NCBI GenBank assembly: GCA_947044405.1
Contig: CAMRHE010000011.1
Span: 6,988,501 to 7,052,500 of the forward strand
Origin: Leptodactylus fallax
Taxonomy: Eukaryota > Chordata > Amphibia > Anura > Leptodactylidae
Direction: 5' to 3'
DNA length: 64,000 bases
The notes under the pieces were generated by a model. That model did not search any database. It saw nothing but the letters and a program-made list of their open reading frames with translations, and was not told the DNA's origin. Of this stretch, positions 44,555 to 55,858 are shown piece after piece; positions within the stretch are counted from its first letter, which is position 1, and each line of letters begins with the position of its first letter. Position numbers and translations under genes: made by a program.

Positions 44555-45022
44555 TAATAATAACTTTATTTATAAAGCGGCAATATATTCCACAGCACTT
44601 TACAAATCAGAGGGTACATGAACAGACATCTGACATTACAATGCGACAAATAATTATGTATCAAACAATAGGAGTGAGGGCCCTGCTCATGAGAGATAAT
44701 AGGGAGAGAGGAAATAGAGAGACACAAGAGGGCTTGTTGGCCATTTTTTAATAAATAAGGTCATATAGCTGAAGCTGTATGAGCCAGTCATCAGGTGGGA
44801 TCTGTAAATATATAGAGATACTAAGTACATAGAGTGCAGGTTAACTTCTAGATGGAGGGGTCAGTTTCTGAGGAATAGAGTAGAACGGGTAGCTTTGGAT
44901 AAAAAAATGTTAGCTTAGTGTGCAGAGGTGTAGAACAATGTGATCAAGTCACATAATAGGCCTTCCTAAACCGGTGTGATTTTAGGGCACGTTTGAAGTT
45001 GCAATAGTTCGGTCTTTATCTA

Positions 45023-46611
<1,589 letters not shown>

Positions 46612-46845
46612 TAATTGTCTGGGGTAAAGCGATCCAGAGAACCGGTGTAGATTGACAAAAAACCTGGAGATGGAAGTGGGATGTTCAGATAACAGAGGAT
46701 ACAAGTCTAAGGTCATTGGCAGAACGTAGAGGATGCTTAGAGTGGTAGACAGTGATGAGGGAGGAGGCATAGGGAAGCACAGTGCTATGGATGGATTTAT
46801 GGGTTAGTTTGATAATTTTATAATGTATTCTGTGGTGGATGTGCA

Positions 46846-47146
46846 TGTTGCATAGTTGTGTCACAGAAGAAGCTTGAGAGTAGATTATATGGGATAATCA
46901 GCATTTACTTCTTAGAACATGAGGTAAACAGCATCAAAACGTTAACACAGCAACACTTGAAAGTAAAAAGGACCTTTTACAATAGAGAGATAAAAGCAAG
47001 GTACAGCAAGTCTCACATAGCATACCATTACACTCTATTCAGCATATAACACTAATAACATCGCCATCTACTGTCAGATAGATGTAAACTTCTGCACACA
47101 AATAAGTCTATCTGTTGCATATATATGTATATAGTATATACCAACA
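46846..47146 (-). repeat. Copia 3' LTR (element strand)
   Basis: 301 bp, identical to the LTR at 48702-49002. TATATAC-rich text near its element-strand start could hold the promoter TATA. It is preceded on the element strand by the polypurine tract. Confidence 0.93.
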
Positions 47147-47167
47147 CCCTTTCTCAACAGTAAGAAC

Positions 47168-48436
47168 TTATTCAGTTAAATATAATCTCTTCATCAGTCT
47201 CTGGTGTCTTTCAGCACTCAACGCCTTTGTGAAAATATCTGCTGTCATATCTTCAGTTGGGCAGTATTCTAAATTCAGAATTCCTTGTTCCTGATGATCC
47301 CGTAAGAAATGAAACTTCACATCAATGTGTTTAGTTCTGGGATTAACTCTTTCCATCTGAGCAAGAACAAGACATCCTTGATTGTCTTCATGTAACGTTG
47401 TTGGTCCTAACTGTTGTTGTCCTAAGTCTCTTAGTAGTTGTCTTAACCAAAGAACTTCTTGACTCGCATGAGCGGCGGCTACATATTCTGCTTCTGTAGA
47501 CGATAGTGTTACTATAGATTGTTTTTTACTAGTCCAACTAATTGGTCCGCCCGAGAGTAAGAAAAGATAGCCACTGGTAGATTTTCTATCAATTGGATCT
47601 CCTGCCCAGTCTGCATCAACATATCCAGTTAAAACGCATTCATCACTTGCAGGTAGTTTCAGTTTAACGTTGCTAGTTCCTTTCAGATAACGTATTACTC
47701 TCTTTACAGCTTTCCAATCCATTTCATTGGGGTTTGACACTTTTCTGCTCAAAATTCCTACAGCTGCTGCAATGTCTGGCCTTGTAACAGTCGCTAAATA
47801 TAGTAATTTTCCCATTGCTTTTCTGTATAGCTCATTATCTGGTAACATATTTTGTTCACTTTTAATTTCCTTCAGATAATTAGTTTCCATTGGAGACTTT
47901 ACTGGTTTCGCATCTTTCAGTCCAAATGTTTCTATTATATCTTTGATCATGTGATTTTGGTTAAGTTGGAAACTCCCATCTTCTTCTCTTTCTATCTGTA
48001 TCCCTAGGTAATGCTTCACATTTCCCAGATCTTTGATCTCAAAGTGTTGATCCAAAATTTTCCGTATTTCAGCTTCATCCCTTTCTCTTTCAAAACAAAC
48101 TAAAATATCATCAACATATATCAGTACATAGATCCATCTGTCATCTAGTTTCTTTGTGTATAGACAGGGATCCGCTTTGCTTCTTAGAAAATGTTCATTT
48201 ATGAGCACTTCAGTGATTTTATCATTCCACGCTTTAGCGGCTTGTTTTAAACCATATATACTTTTCTGTAGCTTACAAACCATGTTTGGTTTCTCTTTAT
48301 CTTTGAATCCTGGAGGTTGTTTCATGTAAATTTCTTCTGTTAAATCTCCATTCAGAAATGCTGTCTTTACATCCAGATGTTTCAATTCCATTCCTTTAGT
48401 AGCTGCAACCGCAAGCAAAGTTCTGATTGTAGTATG
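47168..48436 (-). pseudogene. Copia reverse transcriptase (partial) and RNase H
   Basis: The reverse-strand frame is open to a stop at 47168. Homology to Copia pol starts at TTIRTLLAVAATKG (about 48433), followed by HLDVKTAFLNGDL (first catalytic D), IYMKQPPGF, SIYGLKQAAKAW, YVDDILV (catalytic DD), IKDLGNVKHYLG, RPDIAAAVGILSR, then RNase H with GYVDADWAGD, STSGYLFLL, LSSTEAEYVAA (E), HEDNQGCLVL and RTKHIDVKFHF. All visible catalytic residues are present, and the C terminus looks complete. Protease, integrase and the fingers of reverse transcriptase are missing, so the product is not a working polyprotein. The apparent Met at 48475 comes from out-of-frame gag DNA. Confidence 0.93.
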
Positions 48437-48608
48437 CTTGTCTGTTTTTCTTATCCCATGTCTCATTATTATCATTGGGTCTATCTGTAGTGATTACATC
48501 CCATAAATCATCTTTAGACAATAACATCTCCACTTTGAACTTCCATAACTGATAGTTCTCATTGTTCAGCTTAGCTACTGTAAGTCTGAGTTCTGAATTG
48601 CTGGTCAT
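48437..48608 (-). pseudogene. Copia gag, first ~57 codons, fused out of frame to reverse transcriptase
   Basis: MTSNSELRLTVAKLNNENYQ at 48608 and LWKFKVEMLLSKDDLWDVI resemble the N terminus of Copia gag (NYxxWKxKMExLLxxxDLWDVI). Homology ends near WDKKN, after which the DNA is reverse transcriptase in another frame. The junction lies at about 48437. Gag would form the virus-like particle. Confidence 0.85.
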
Positions 48609-48687
48609 TTTAACTTGTCTTTATTGTTTGGAGAGAATTGTTCTGAAGAATCCTTTTGCATTCACTGGGTCTTTTTGTCTTCTATGC

Positions 48688-48701
48688 CTGGGCCCATAAC
48701 C
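48688..48701 (-). other. Copia primer-binding site complementary to the anticodon arm of initiator tRNA-Met
   Basis: Immediately inside the element-strand 5' LTR the element reads GGTTATGGGCCCAG, complementary over 14 bases to CTGGGCCCATAACC of the vertebrate initiator tRNA-Met anticodon stem-loop. Copia of Drosophila is known to be primed by an initiator tRNA-Met fragment cut in the anticodon loop, so the same half-tRNA priming is inferred. Confidence 0.85.
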
Positions 48702-49002
48702 TGTTGCATAGTTGTGTCACAGAAGAAGCTTGAGAGTAGATTATATGGGATAATCAGCATTTACTTCTTAGAACATGAGGTAAACAGCATCAAAACGTTA
48801 ACACAGCAACACTTGAAAGTAAAAAGGACCTTTTACAATAGAGAGATAAAAGCAAGGTACAGCAAGTCTCACATAGCATACCATTACACTCTATTCAGCA
48901 TATAACACTAATAACATCGCCATCTACTGTCAGATAGATGTAAACTTCTGCACACAAATAAGTCTATCTGTTGCATATATATGTATATAGTATATACCAA
49001 CA
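48702..49002 (-). repeat. Copia 5' LTR (element strand)
   Basis: 301 bp, identical to 46846-47146 by direct comparison. Followed by GTGCA, the target duplication. Confidence 0.93.
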
Positions 49003-49224
49003 GTGCAACCATTGCAGTGAATAGCAGGGTCGCTTTAACCATAGGGCCAACAGTAGCGGGGGCCCCATTGGGACAATGGGACAGTCCTGCGAATGCTGTC
49101 CTTCCGTTTCCGGCTGTCCCAGTTACATAAAAAGATGCGCTCACTGCTTCATCATTCTTCAGCTCTCTTACCTGGGAGCTGCAGGCGCGATGTGATGACT
49201 TGTATTACATCGTGCCTCTGAACA

Positions 49225-49615
49225 TAACCAGGAACTCTATTGGCGCTGTGACCCAGATGTTTACCATCGTCCAGGGTGCAGCGCCAAAAGAGTCGCAACA
49301 CTTACACAACACATACACAAAGTCATCAATAAAGTTTACATTCTTTCACTGTCCCTGTCCTGGCCATACAGGATACACCGACCACCTCTCCAGCAATACC
49401 CGTTACATGCTAAAATAATAGCAATAACGATTATTACTAGAGATGAACGTATAAAACACTTCTGACAGGCGGAAAGTTCCATCAGTCAGATAACACATGA
49501 AAATGTGTTATCTGACTGATGGAACTTTCAATGGGTGACATTCAATGGGTGAAAACCATGTCACCATATCAAATCCCAGTTTTTGGCAGCTTTCAGATGG
49601 GTATAATAGCGGGTG
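49225..49615 (+). repeat. Dispersed repeat, copy B (copy A at 14990-15330)
   Basis: Collinear with copy A but with an extra 58-bp perfect hairpin and a small tandem duplication (AATGGGTGACATTC, AATGGGTGAAAA). 49008-49224 upstream, with CGGGGGCCCCATTGGGAC, looks like internal hAT-type text but has no identifiable ends. Confidence 0.75.
49472..49529. repeat. Perfect 27-bp-arm hairpin with a 4-base loop
   Basis: GAAAGTTCCATCAGTCAGAT plus AACACAT, loop GAAA, then the exact complement. No mismatch was seen in 27 pairs. Absent from copy A at the equivalent place (about 15235). Confidence 0.93.
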
Positions 49616-49689
49616 GTGATGGGGGGAGGGGGGTAAAATACAATCCAGAGACAACTCATATACTGCCTTGGTGTATTAGTAAGACCACA

Positions 49690-50530
49690 GACAGAAATGG
49701 AGTTATCAGGATTAGGTTCGTTAGCAGATGGAGAGGACACAAAGAGTTCAGTTTTTTAAAGATTCAATTTCAGATTAAGAGAAGACATGATGTTAGAGAC
49801 AGCAGAGATATAGTCAATGGTGTTCTGTCGCAGAGCAGAGGTGATGTCTCGGGATGAGGTTTATAGTTGGGTGTCATCAGCATAAAGATGATACTGAAAG
49901 CCAAATCTGCTGATGGTTTGTCTAATAAGGGCTGTGTAGAGAGAGAAGAGGAGGGGACCTAGGATTGAGTCCTTAGGAAGGGGAAGAGGAGAACAAATAG
50001 CACCAGTGAATAAAACCCTAAATCAGCGATCAGAAAGATAGGAAGAAAGCCAAGAGAGCGCAATATCCCTGAGGCCAATAGAGTGGAGCATAGTGAGTTA
50101 GTTAGTCTATGGTGTCAAAAGCTGCTGAAAGATCCAGAAGAATAAGAAGTGAATAGTTCCCTTTAGATTTAGCTATCAAGAGATCATTGGAGATTTTTGT
50201 AAGGGCCATTTCTGTAGAGTGTAGTGCATGAAAACCTGATTGTAAGGGGTCCAGAAAAGAGTTAAGAGAGAGTTAATGGATTAAGCGGGAATAGACCAAG
50301 CATTCCAGGAGTTTAGAGATGAAGGGGAAGTTAGAGATGGGTTGATAGTTAACAGCACAGAATGTGTCTCAGTGCTGGGGTTATGACAGTATGTATGAAG
50401 GAGGAAGGAAACATTCCAGAAGAGTGAAAAATGGGTTAAAAATTTTAGTAAAGTGAGTTGTAATAGCAGGGGACAGAGAATGGAGGAGGTGTGACAGGTA
50501 GCTAGTGCAAGTAGCAGTCTACCAACTACA
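49690..50530 (-). pseudogene. L2-clade LINE reverse transcriptase fragment
   Basis: Reverse-strand pieces, in shifting frames, follow reverse-transcriptase order: NYQPISNFPFISKLLECLVY (near 50350), FDTI-like text where AAFDTVDH is expected, IGLRDIALSWLSSYLSDR (~50060), [20 protein letters not shown] (~49950), then [14 protein letters not shown] (~49890, catalytic YADD) and LNLKKTE-like text (~49760). This order is that of L2/CR1-type ORF2. Several stops and shifts. The segment C-terminal to about 49690 is replaced by other repeats. Confidence 0.85.
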
Positions 50531-50574
50531 CCCTCTCTCTATTCTGCCAGACTTCATCTTCTCCTGGCGTATAA

Positions 50575-51494
50575 GTAGCTAATCAAGAAAAAAAAAGAAG
50601 AGAGTGGAATATTGGATATATTGTCCTATCATAAAGCTAATCTTGAACAGATGGCTTGCCTTAGCTTCCCTGCTCAAATGTCCTATCATTTTAAACCTGG
50701 TGGATGCAATTTACAAAGGAAACTTATCAAAACTCCTATGGTTTCCTGACCCGAAAATCTTTAAAAAAAACAGTCTTTGATCTGCTCCTAAAGGGCCCAT
50801 GTGAAATTTAGCATGAGCTAGGTCCGAAACTAGCATCCTCACCTTCACGGATCTACCCTGCTGAACTTCTTCCATCTTTGCTGTCAGAGTTGGGAGTGCT
50901 GCCTTTGGACTCATCTTCAGGTCAAATTACAGGCACATCTATTCGACAAAGACATCCAGTACCTCTCACAGAGTCATGAATTCAAAAATTACTTCCCAAT
51001 ATCAGGCTAACCCCATTACATTACAACCACTACAGGTGGTGCACTTCATCCCTTCCTAACAAAACCTACATGAAGAGAAATCTCGCCACCTTTACAGGAA
51101 TCCAAATGTGAGTTAACTATCCTACTGAAAAACTGTTCTGGCCTTGACAGATACCCTCTCTAAACCGGCCTTGCTGAGTTCTTGGGAATCACACTGTCTG
51201 AAGAGGAAGTAGCACTCACCCTGCGGCATTCTCATGGATTTTCCTCCTGCATGAGATTCCAGGAGACACATTACAAGCTCCTGTCCAGGAGGTATAAAAT
51301 CCCTGTATGGCTAGATGCATATAAATTGTTGTCTCACATCACCTCCTTCCTCCTTTCCCCAATGCCTACTTGTATTACATTATTCAGTGCCTGTTTATGG
51401 ATGTATTTTATTTCTCAGATGGATTTCCATTTTCTTTTACATTGTATATTGTACATGTTAAAATCTCAATAACATTAAAATTACAAAAAAAAAA
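50575..51494 (+). mobile_element. 5'-truncated L1/Tx1-like LINE 3' end with poly(A)
   Basis: The forward strand reads FRLTPLHYNHYRW-like text near 51000 and, in the frame from 51182, EFLGITLSEEEVALTLRHSH then FQETHYKLLSRRYKIPVWL, which resembles the C-terminal part of Tx1/L1 ORF2 (QETHYKLLSRWYKTP). It ends in a T-rich region and an A run at about 51482-51494. Frameshifts and stops occur upstream. Truncation at the 5' side and an A tail are the usual form of LINE insertion. Confidence 0.75.
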
Positions 51495-52084
51495 GTTAAA
51501 AATGTGCTGGAGCCAATGTTTCTGCCTCCTGCACACCTTCACCAGTCCATTGCAATGGATAGTCAAAATCAAAAAGTCATGTTAATAGTCCCCATTCACA
51601 GACATTGAATTTAATACAGCTGTGTGACGTCTGTTAAAAAAAATGGACGTCACTGTCGTGTGACTATATCTTTAGTCTAGTCTAGCATTACCTGAAATTA
51701 CTTGCCATATGACTAATAAAGTGCTTAACTTGTATTTGTCACATGACTAATACAGTGCTTAACTTGCTTGTAGTGTTGAGTGAACCTGTCGAAGTTCGGG
51801 TTCAATGAGTTCAGCCGAACTTTGCCCAAAAGTTCGGTTTGGGTACCCAAACTTGACCCGAACCCAAACCCGAACCCCATTGAAATCAATGGGGACCAGA
51901 ACTTGGTGACCCAAAAATGGCTGTAAAATGGGGATAGTATGAGGTAGAGGGCTGCAAAATTGGGGTAATAACAGGGCAAATGCCCTGCAAAAAATGGGGT
52001 AGGGAAAGTACTTAAAATAATAACATAAAATAAAAAAAATAAAAGAAATAAATTAATTAATTAAAAACAAATAAAATAAAATAA

Positions 52085-52504
52085 TAATTTTGAAACAGGT
52101 GGTAGAGGTCCAGGGGGAAGAGGAGGAAGTGAAGGTGGCGGTGTAAGTGGAAGAGGCAGAGGAGGAGGTAGCCAACACATTAACCACTCACTCAGGCGCT
52201 GGCACAGCCAACTACTGTGGGATCCATTAATGAATGTAAGTATGTTCACGTTGGCTGTGGATAGCCGGATCCTTTTGTTGGTGATGACACCCCCTGCAGT
52301 ACTGAACACACATTCTTATAGACCACTTGCTGCAGGGCAGGCCAGCACCTCCAAGGCATAGAGGGCAAGCTCTGACCACGTGTCCAATTTACCAACCCAG
52401 AAATTGAACGGGGAGGACTCATCGCTCAGTACTAGGAGACGTGTTGACAGATACTCATCCACCATGTGAGTCAAAGTCTGCACCAGGAGACAGTCTGGGT
52501 ACAC
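52085..52504 (-). pseudogene. hAT transposase C-terminal dimerisation domain (hATC)
   Basis: Reverse-strand text: MVDEYLSTRLL, FNFWVGKLDTWSELALYALE, VLACPAASGL, stop, ECVFSTAGGVITNK, RIRLSTANVNILTFI. This is the hATC pattern W....P.L...A...L..PA.S...ER.FS.AG......R..L. The ER arginine is a cysteine and a stop lies just before it. The domain dimerises the transposase and completes the active site. The rest of the gene has been replaced by, or lies beyond, the minisatellite. Confidence 0.85.
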
Positions 52505-53268
52505 CCGCAGTTATTGTTACTGCACTAGGAGACGGTATGGGTACACATGCAGTTATTGTTACTGCGCTAGGAGACAGTATGGGTATACACGTAGTTATTG
52601 CTACTGAGCTAGGAGACGGTATGGGTACACACGCAGTTATTGTTACTGTGCTAGGAGATGGTATGGGTACACACACAGTTATTGTTACTGTGCTAGCAGA
52701 CAGTATGGGTACACACACAATTATTGTTACTGCACTAGGAGACAGCATGGGCACACAACCAGTTATTGTTATTGCACTAGGAGATGGTATAGGTACACAC
52801 ACAGTCGCTAGGAGAGGGTATGTACACACACGCAGTTATTGTTACTGTGCTAGGAGACGGTATGGGTACACACGCAGTTACTGTTACTGTGCTAGGACAC
52901 TATATGGGTACACACACAGTTATTGTTACTGTGCTGGGAGATGGTATGGGTATACATGCAGTTATTGTTACTGTGCTAAGAGACGGTATGGGTACACATG
53001 CAGTTATTATTACTGCGCTAGGAGGCGGTAAGGGTACACATGCTGTTATTGCTACTGCGCTAGAAGACAGTATGGGTATACACACAATTATTGTTACTAT
53101 GCTAGTAGACAGTATGGGCACATACGCAGTTATTGTTACTGTGCTAGGACACAGTATGGGTACACACACAGTTATTGTTACTGCGCTGGGAGACGGTATG
53201 GGTACACACGCAGTTATTGTTACTGCGCTAGAAGATGGTTTGGGTATACACACACAGTTTACTGTCAC
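52485..53268 (+). repeat. 42-bp minisatellite, about 18-19 units
   Basis: Unit GGAGACGGTATGGGTACACA, CGCAGTTATTGTTACTGCGC, TA; 42 bases counted directly. Because 42 is divisible by three, both strands have long open frames with a 14-residue period (GDGMGTHAVIVTAL). One unit near 52805 is shortened, which changes the frame. Codon changes are not restricted to third positions, so these frames are not taken as genes. Confidence 0.92.
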
Positions 53269-53599
53269 TGCCCTTATTTTTTATAGGCTAACTGTCCCTC
53301 ACAGTATCAGGCTCCTCTCCCTTCCCATCTGCACTGCCCTGAAAAGGACAATTATGAAATTTAGCTAAGACACTGACTGTTCCTATCTCCAGCTGCAGCA
53401 TCTCCCTACCTAGCCTAACTAGCTGGAATGGCGACAGGACCTGTGACCCAACCTCTATACAGAGGCATCACATGTCCCGCCTGGCCAATTACTGGGCATG
53501 TCTGTGATGACTGTGGTCTTAAAGCTGGTTGATTGACTGCTGAGCAGGCAATCAACCAGTTTTAGAGATGAGCCGAACCCATGAAGTTCAGCACGGACT

Positions 53600-54760
53600 T
53601 ATGGGGTATTTATACTGAAACCAGATAAAAAGGAGAGAAGTTGACTCAATCTTTGCATTGTGTGTATTAAGGAGAAGACTACTGTCTGAAAACTTGAGAA
53701 CCAAAAGTGTGGAAAAATAATCTCAAGGTTGCAACCTCAAGTTTGCAACTCCATCTCCTGAGATCTTGATGTTCCTTTGTCCACAGTGTACAACATAATC
53801 AAGAAGTTTACAACCCATGGCACTGTAGCTAATCTCCCTGGATGTGGACAGAAGAGAAAAATTGCTGAAAGGTTGCAACGTAGGATAGTCCGGGTGGTGG
53901 ATAAGAAGCTCCATTCAAGTTCAAAAGAAATTCAAGCTTTCCTGTAGGCTCAGGGTGCATCACTGTCAGTAGCAACTATCTGTCGAAATTTGAATGAAAT
54001 GAAACACTATGGCAGGAGACCCAGGAGAACCTCACTGCAGACAGAGACATAAAAAAGCTAGACTGCAGTGTGCAAAAATGTACATGAGTAAGCCTAAATC
54101 CTTCTGGGAAAACATCCTGTGGACAGATGAGACCAAGATAGAGCTTTTCGGTAAAGCACATAATTCTACTGTTTACTGAAAATAGAATGAGGACTACAAA
54201 AGAAAAGAACACAGTACCAACAGTTAAATATAGTGGAGGTTCAAAGATGTTCTAGGGTTGTTTTGCTGCCTCTGGCACTGGATGCCTTGACTGTGTACAA
54301 GGCATTATGAAATCTAAAGATTGCCAAAGGATTTTAGGCCTCAATGTCAGGGCTCAGTGTCAGAAAGTTGGGTTTGTGTCCTAGGTCATGGGTGTTCCAG
54401 CAGGGCAATGATCTATGACCATGCTTCAAAAAGCACCCAGAATTGGATGGAAACAAAGAGCTGGAGAATTCTGAAGTGGCCAGCAATGAGTCAGGAGCTA
54501 AATCCCATTGAACACCTGTGGAGAGATCTTAAAATTGCAGTTGGTAGAATGCACCCTTCAAATATGAGACATTTGGAGCAGTTTTCAAAAGAACAGCGGT
54601 CCAAAATTCTAGTTGAGACGTGTAAGAAGCTTGTTGATGGTTATAGGAAAAGATTGATCTCAGTTACTGTTTCCAAAGGGTGCGCGACCAAATATTAAGT
54701 TCAGAGTGCCAGTAATTTTGTCTTGCCCATTTTGGAGTTTTGCGTGAAATTGTATCATTT
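53600..54760 (+). pseudogene. Decayed Tc1 transposase related to the 45023 element
   Basis: Forward-strand pieces: LSTVYNIIKKFTTHGTVANL (~53775), CGQKRKIAER, then LHSSSKEIQAF, RRPRRTSLQTE (~54015), IHLWTDETK-like text, and from 54321 onward STQNWMETKSWRILKWPAMS, then [11 protein letters not shown] and GYRKRLISVTVSKGCATKY-stop at 54698. Same subfamily as 45243-46290 (shared KWPAMS and HLWRDLK). At least five stops or shifts. QELNPIE replaces PDLNPIE. Clear terminal repeats were not found. Confidence 0.82.
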
Positions 54761-55858
54761 TTGGAGTTTTGCATGAAATTGTATCATAGTGAGCTTTTTT
54801 GGCTGAGGCTCACTAAGTGGGGCCTTAGTCTAAAAGTACCTTCCTAAGATCTGGATATTGTTTGTAAAGTGTAAAATACTGCATATAATGCTATTCTCAA
54901 CAAACTGTTATGTCACTTGGAGGTTAATACCAATTTGGTCAGGTAAAAGATTTTCTTTGACCATCAAAAACAAAGCTGGAAGTTAGTAAAGTGCTCTGTC
55001 GGCCGTCAATATTAATACCAATTAATGTCTGCTTAGGTGCATACATTAATACATTTACACCAATTACAGACATATATACCTGTATTAGAAATCAGGCTTG
55101 ACTTTTTTGTCATTGCAAATACCCTAAAATATGCCTGCTGATGATTATTTTTAACAAGCATTATTAGTATAGTCAAGTATTTGTTTTAGCGGAAAAAACA
55201 GCAGTACACAATAGTCAAATTAGTGAAGGCATGTTTACACCATATTTAATTATTATAGAAAATTATTATTTTACAAATCACAAGTACTTGGGAAGATCTG
55301 CCAATGCTGTGTGACCAATGACAATTAAAACCCTGTTTGATATTTCCCTTTGTAGAAAAGTACCAGCTGGAACATTGGATACACTTGAAAAATGTTCAAG
55401 TTTAAACTTCCTGCCAGCTGGCTAAATGATTCAAACAAAACTTATTGCTTGGATGGCATTCAAATGATCACCGGTCCATCTGGTACACGGATATAATATA
55501 GAGAATGAAAATATCTTACATCTTTACATGTCATATGACATGTATATTAGTGTAAATAATTTTTTAAATTAAAAGTTGGATTTAATTTTTCAGAAATGAA
55601 AAACTTCTGTATAATAATGCTATATATTATTTTTTTTTTAAATGCATAATATTTGCATAATGAAATAAAACATTGAAGAGTAAGAAGCATATATTTTCTT
55701 TGGAAACTTTCTACTGTATCTATCCTCTCCAAGAATTTTATTGAGGACTCCAATTTCTTACAATACAAATTCAATACATTATTGAGACATGCAAGCAAAA
55801 CTCTCAGTAAGTTACACTTTAAATTTTGACCACTGGGTTGTCACATATAGAATACATA
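54761..55858. other. No recognised gene
   Basis: Strongly AT-rich. Starts with a short direct repeat (TTTTGGAGTTTTGCGTGAAA at 54730, TTTTGGAGTTTTGCATGAAA at 54760). No protein-like frame. Confidence 0.4.

Larger units (their letters stand above)
46846..49002 (-). mobile_element. Ty1/Copia element, internally deleted, identical LTRs, target duplication GTGCA
   Basis: Two 301-bp LTRs (46846-47146 and 48702-49002) show no difference on direct reading. GTGCA lies at 46841-46845 and 49003-49007. On the element strand the LTR runs TGTTGGTATATAC ... CTATGCAACA. The order on that strand is LTR, primer-binding site, short gag start, reverse transcriptase/RNase H, polypurine tract GTTGAGAAAGGG (47158-47147), LTR. 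At 2157 bp it lacks most of gag, protease and integrase, and the front of reverse transcriptase. Identical LTRs indicate very recent insertion. Confidence 0.95.
51771..53565 (-). mobile_element. hAT relic carrying a 42-bp minisatellite
   Basis: Left end TAGTGTTGAGTGAACCTGTC followed by AAGTTCGGGTTC repeats. The transposase C terminus is on the reverse strand (52085-52504), then the minisatellite, then an AC-rich region. At 53566 another TAGAGATGAGCCGAACCC end appears, but in the same direction, so the true right end of this element was not found. Confidence 0.7.

Noticed and set aside
48475..48475. ATG as a start for the Copia reverse transcriptase frame
   Set aside because: The codon and the next ~13 derive from gag DNA in the wrong frame. 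Homology starts only after the deletion junction.
52441..53368. Open frames of 196, 182, 124 and 122 codons on both strands
   Set aside because: Produced by a 42-bp minisatellite, whose unit is divisible by three, so every frame without a stop in one unit stays open.
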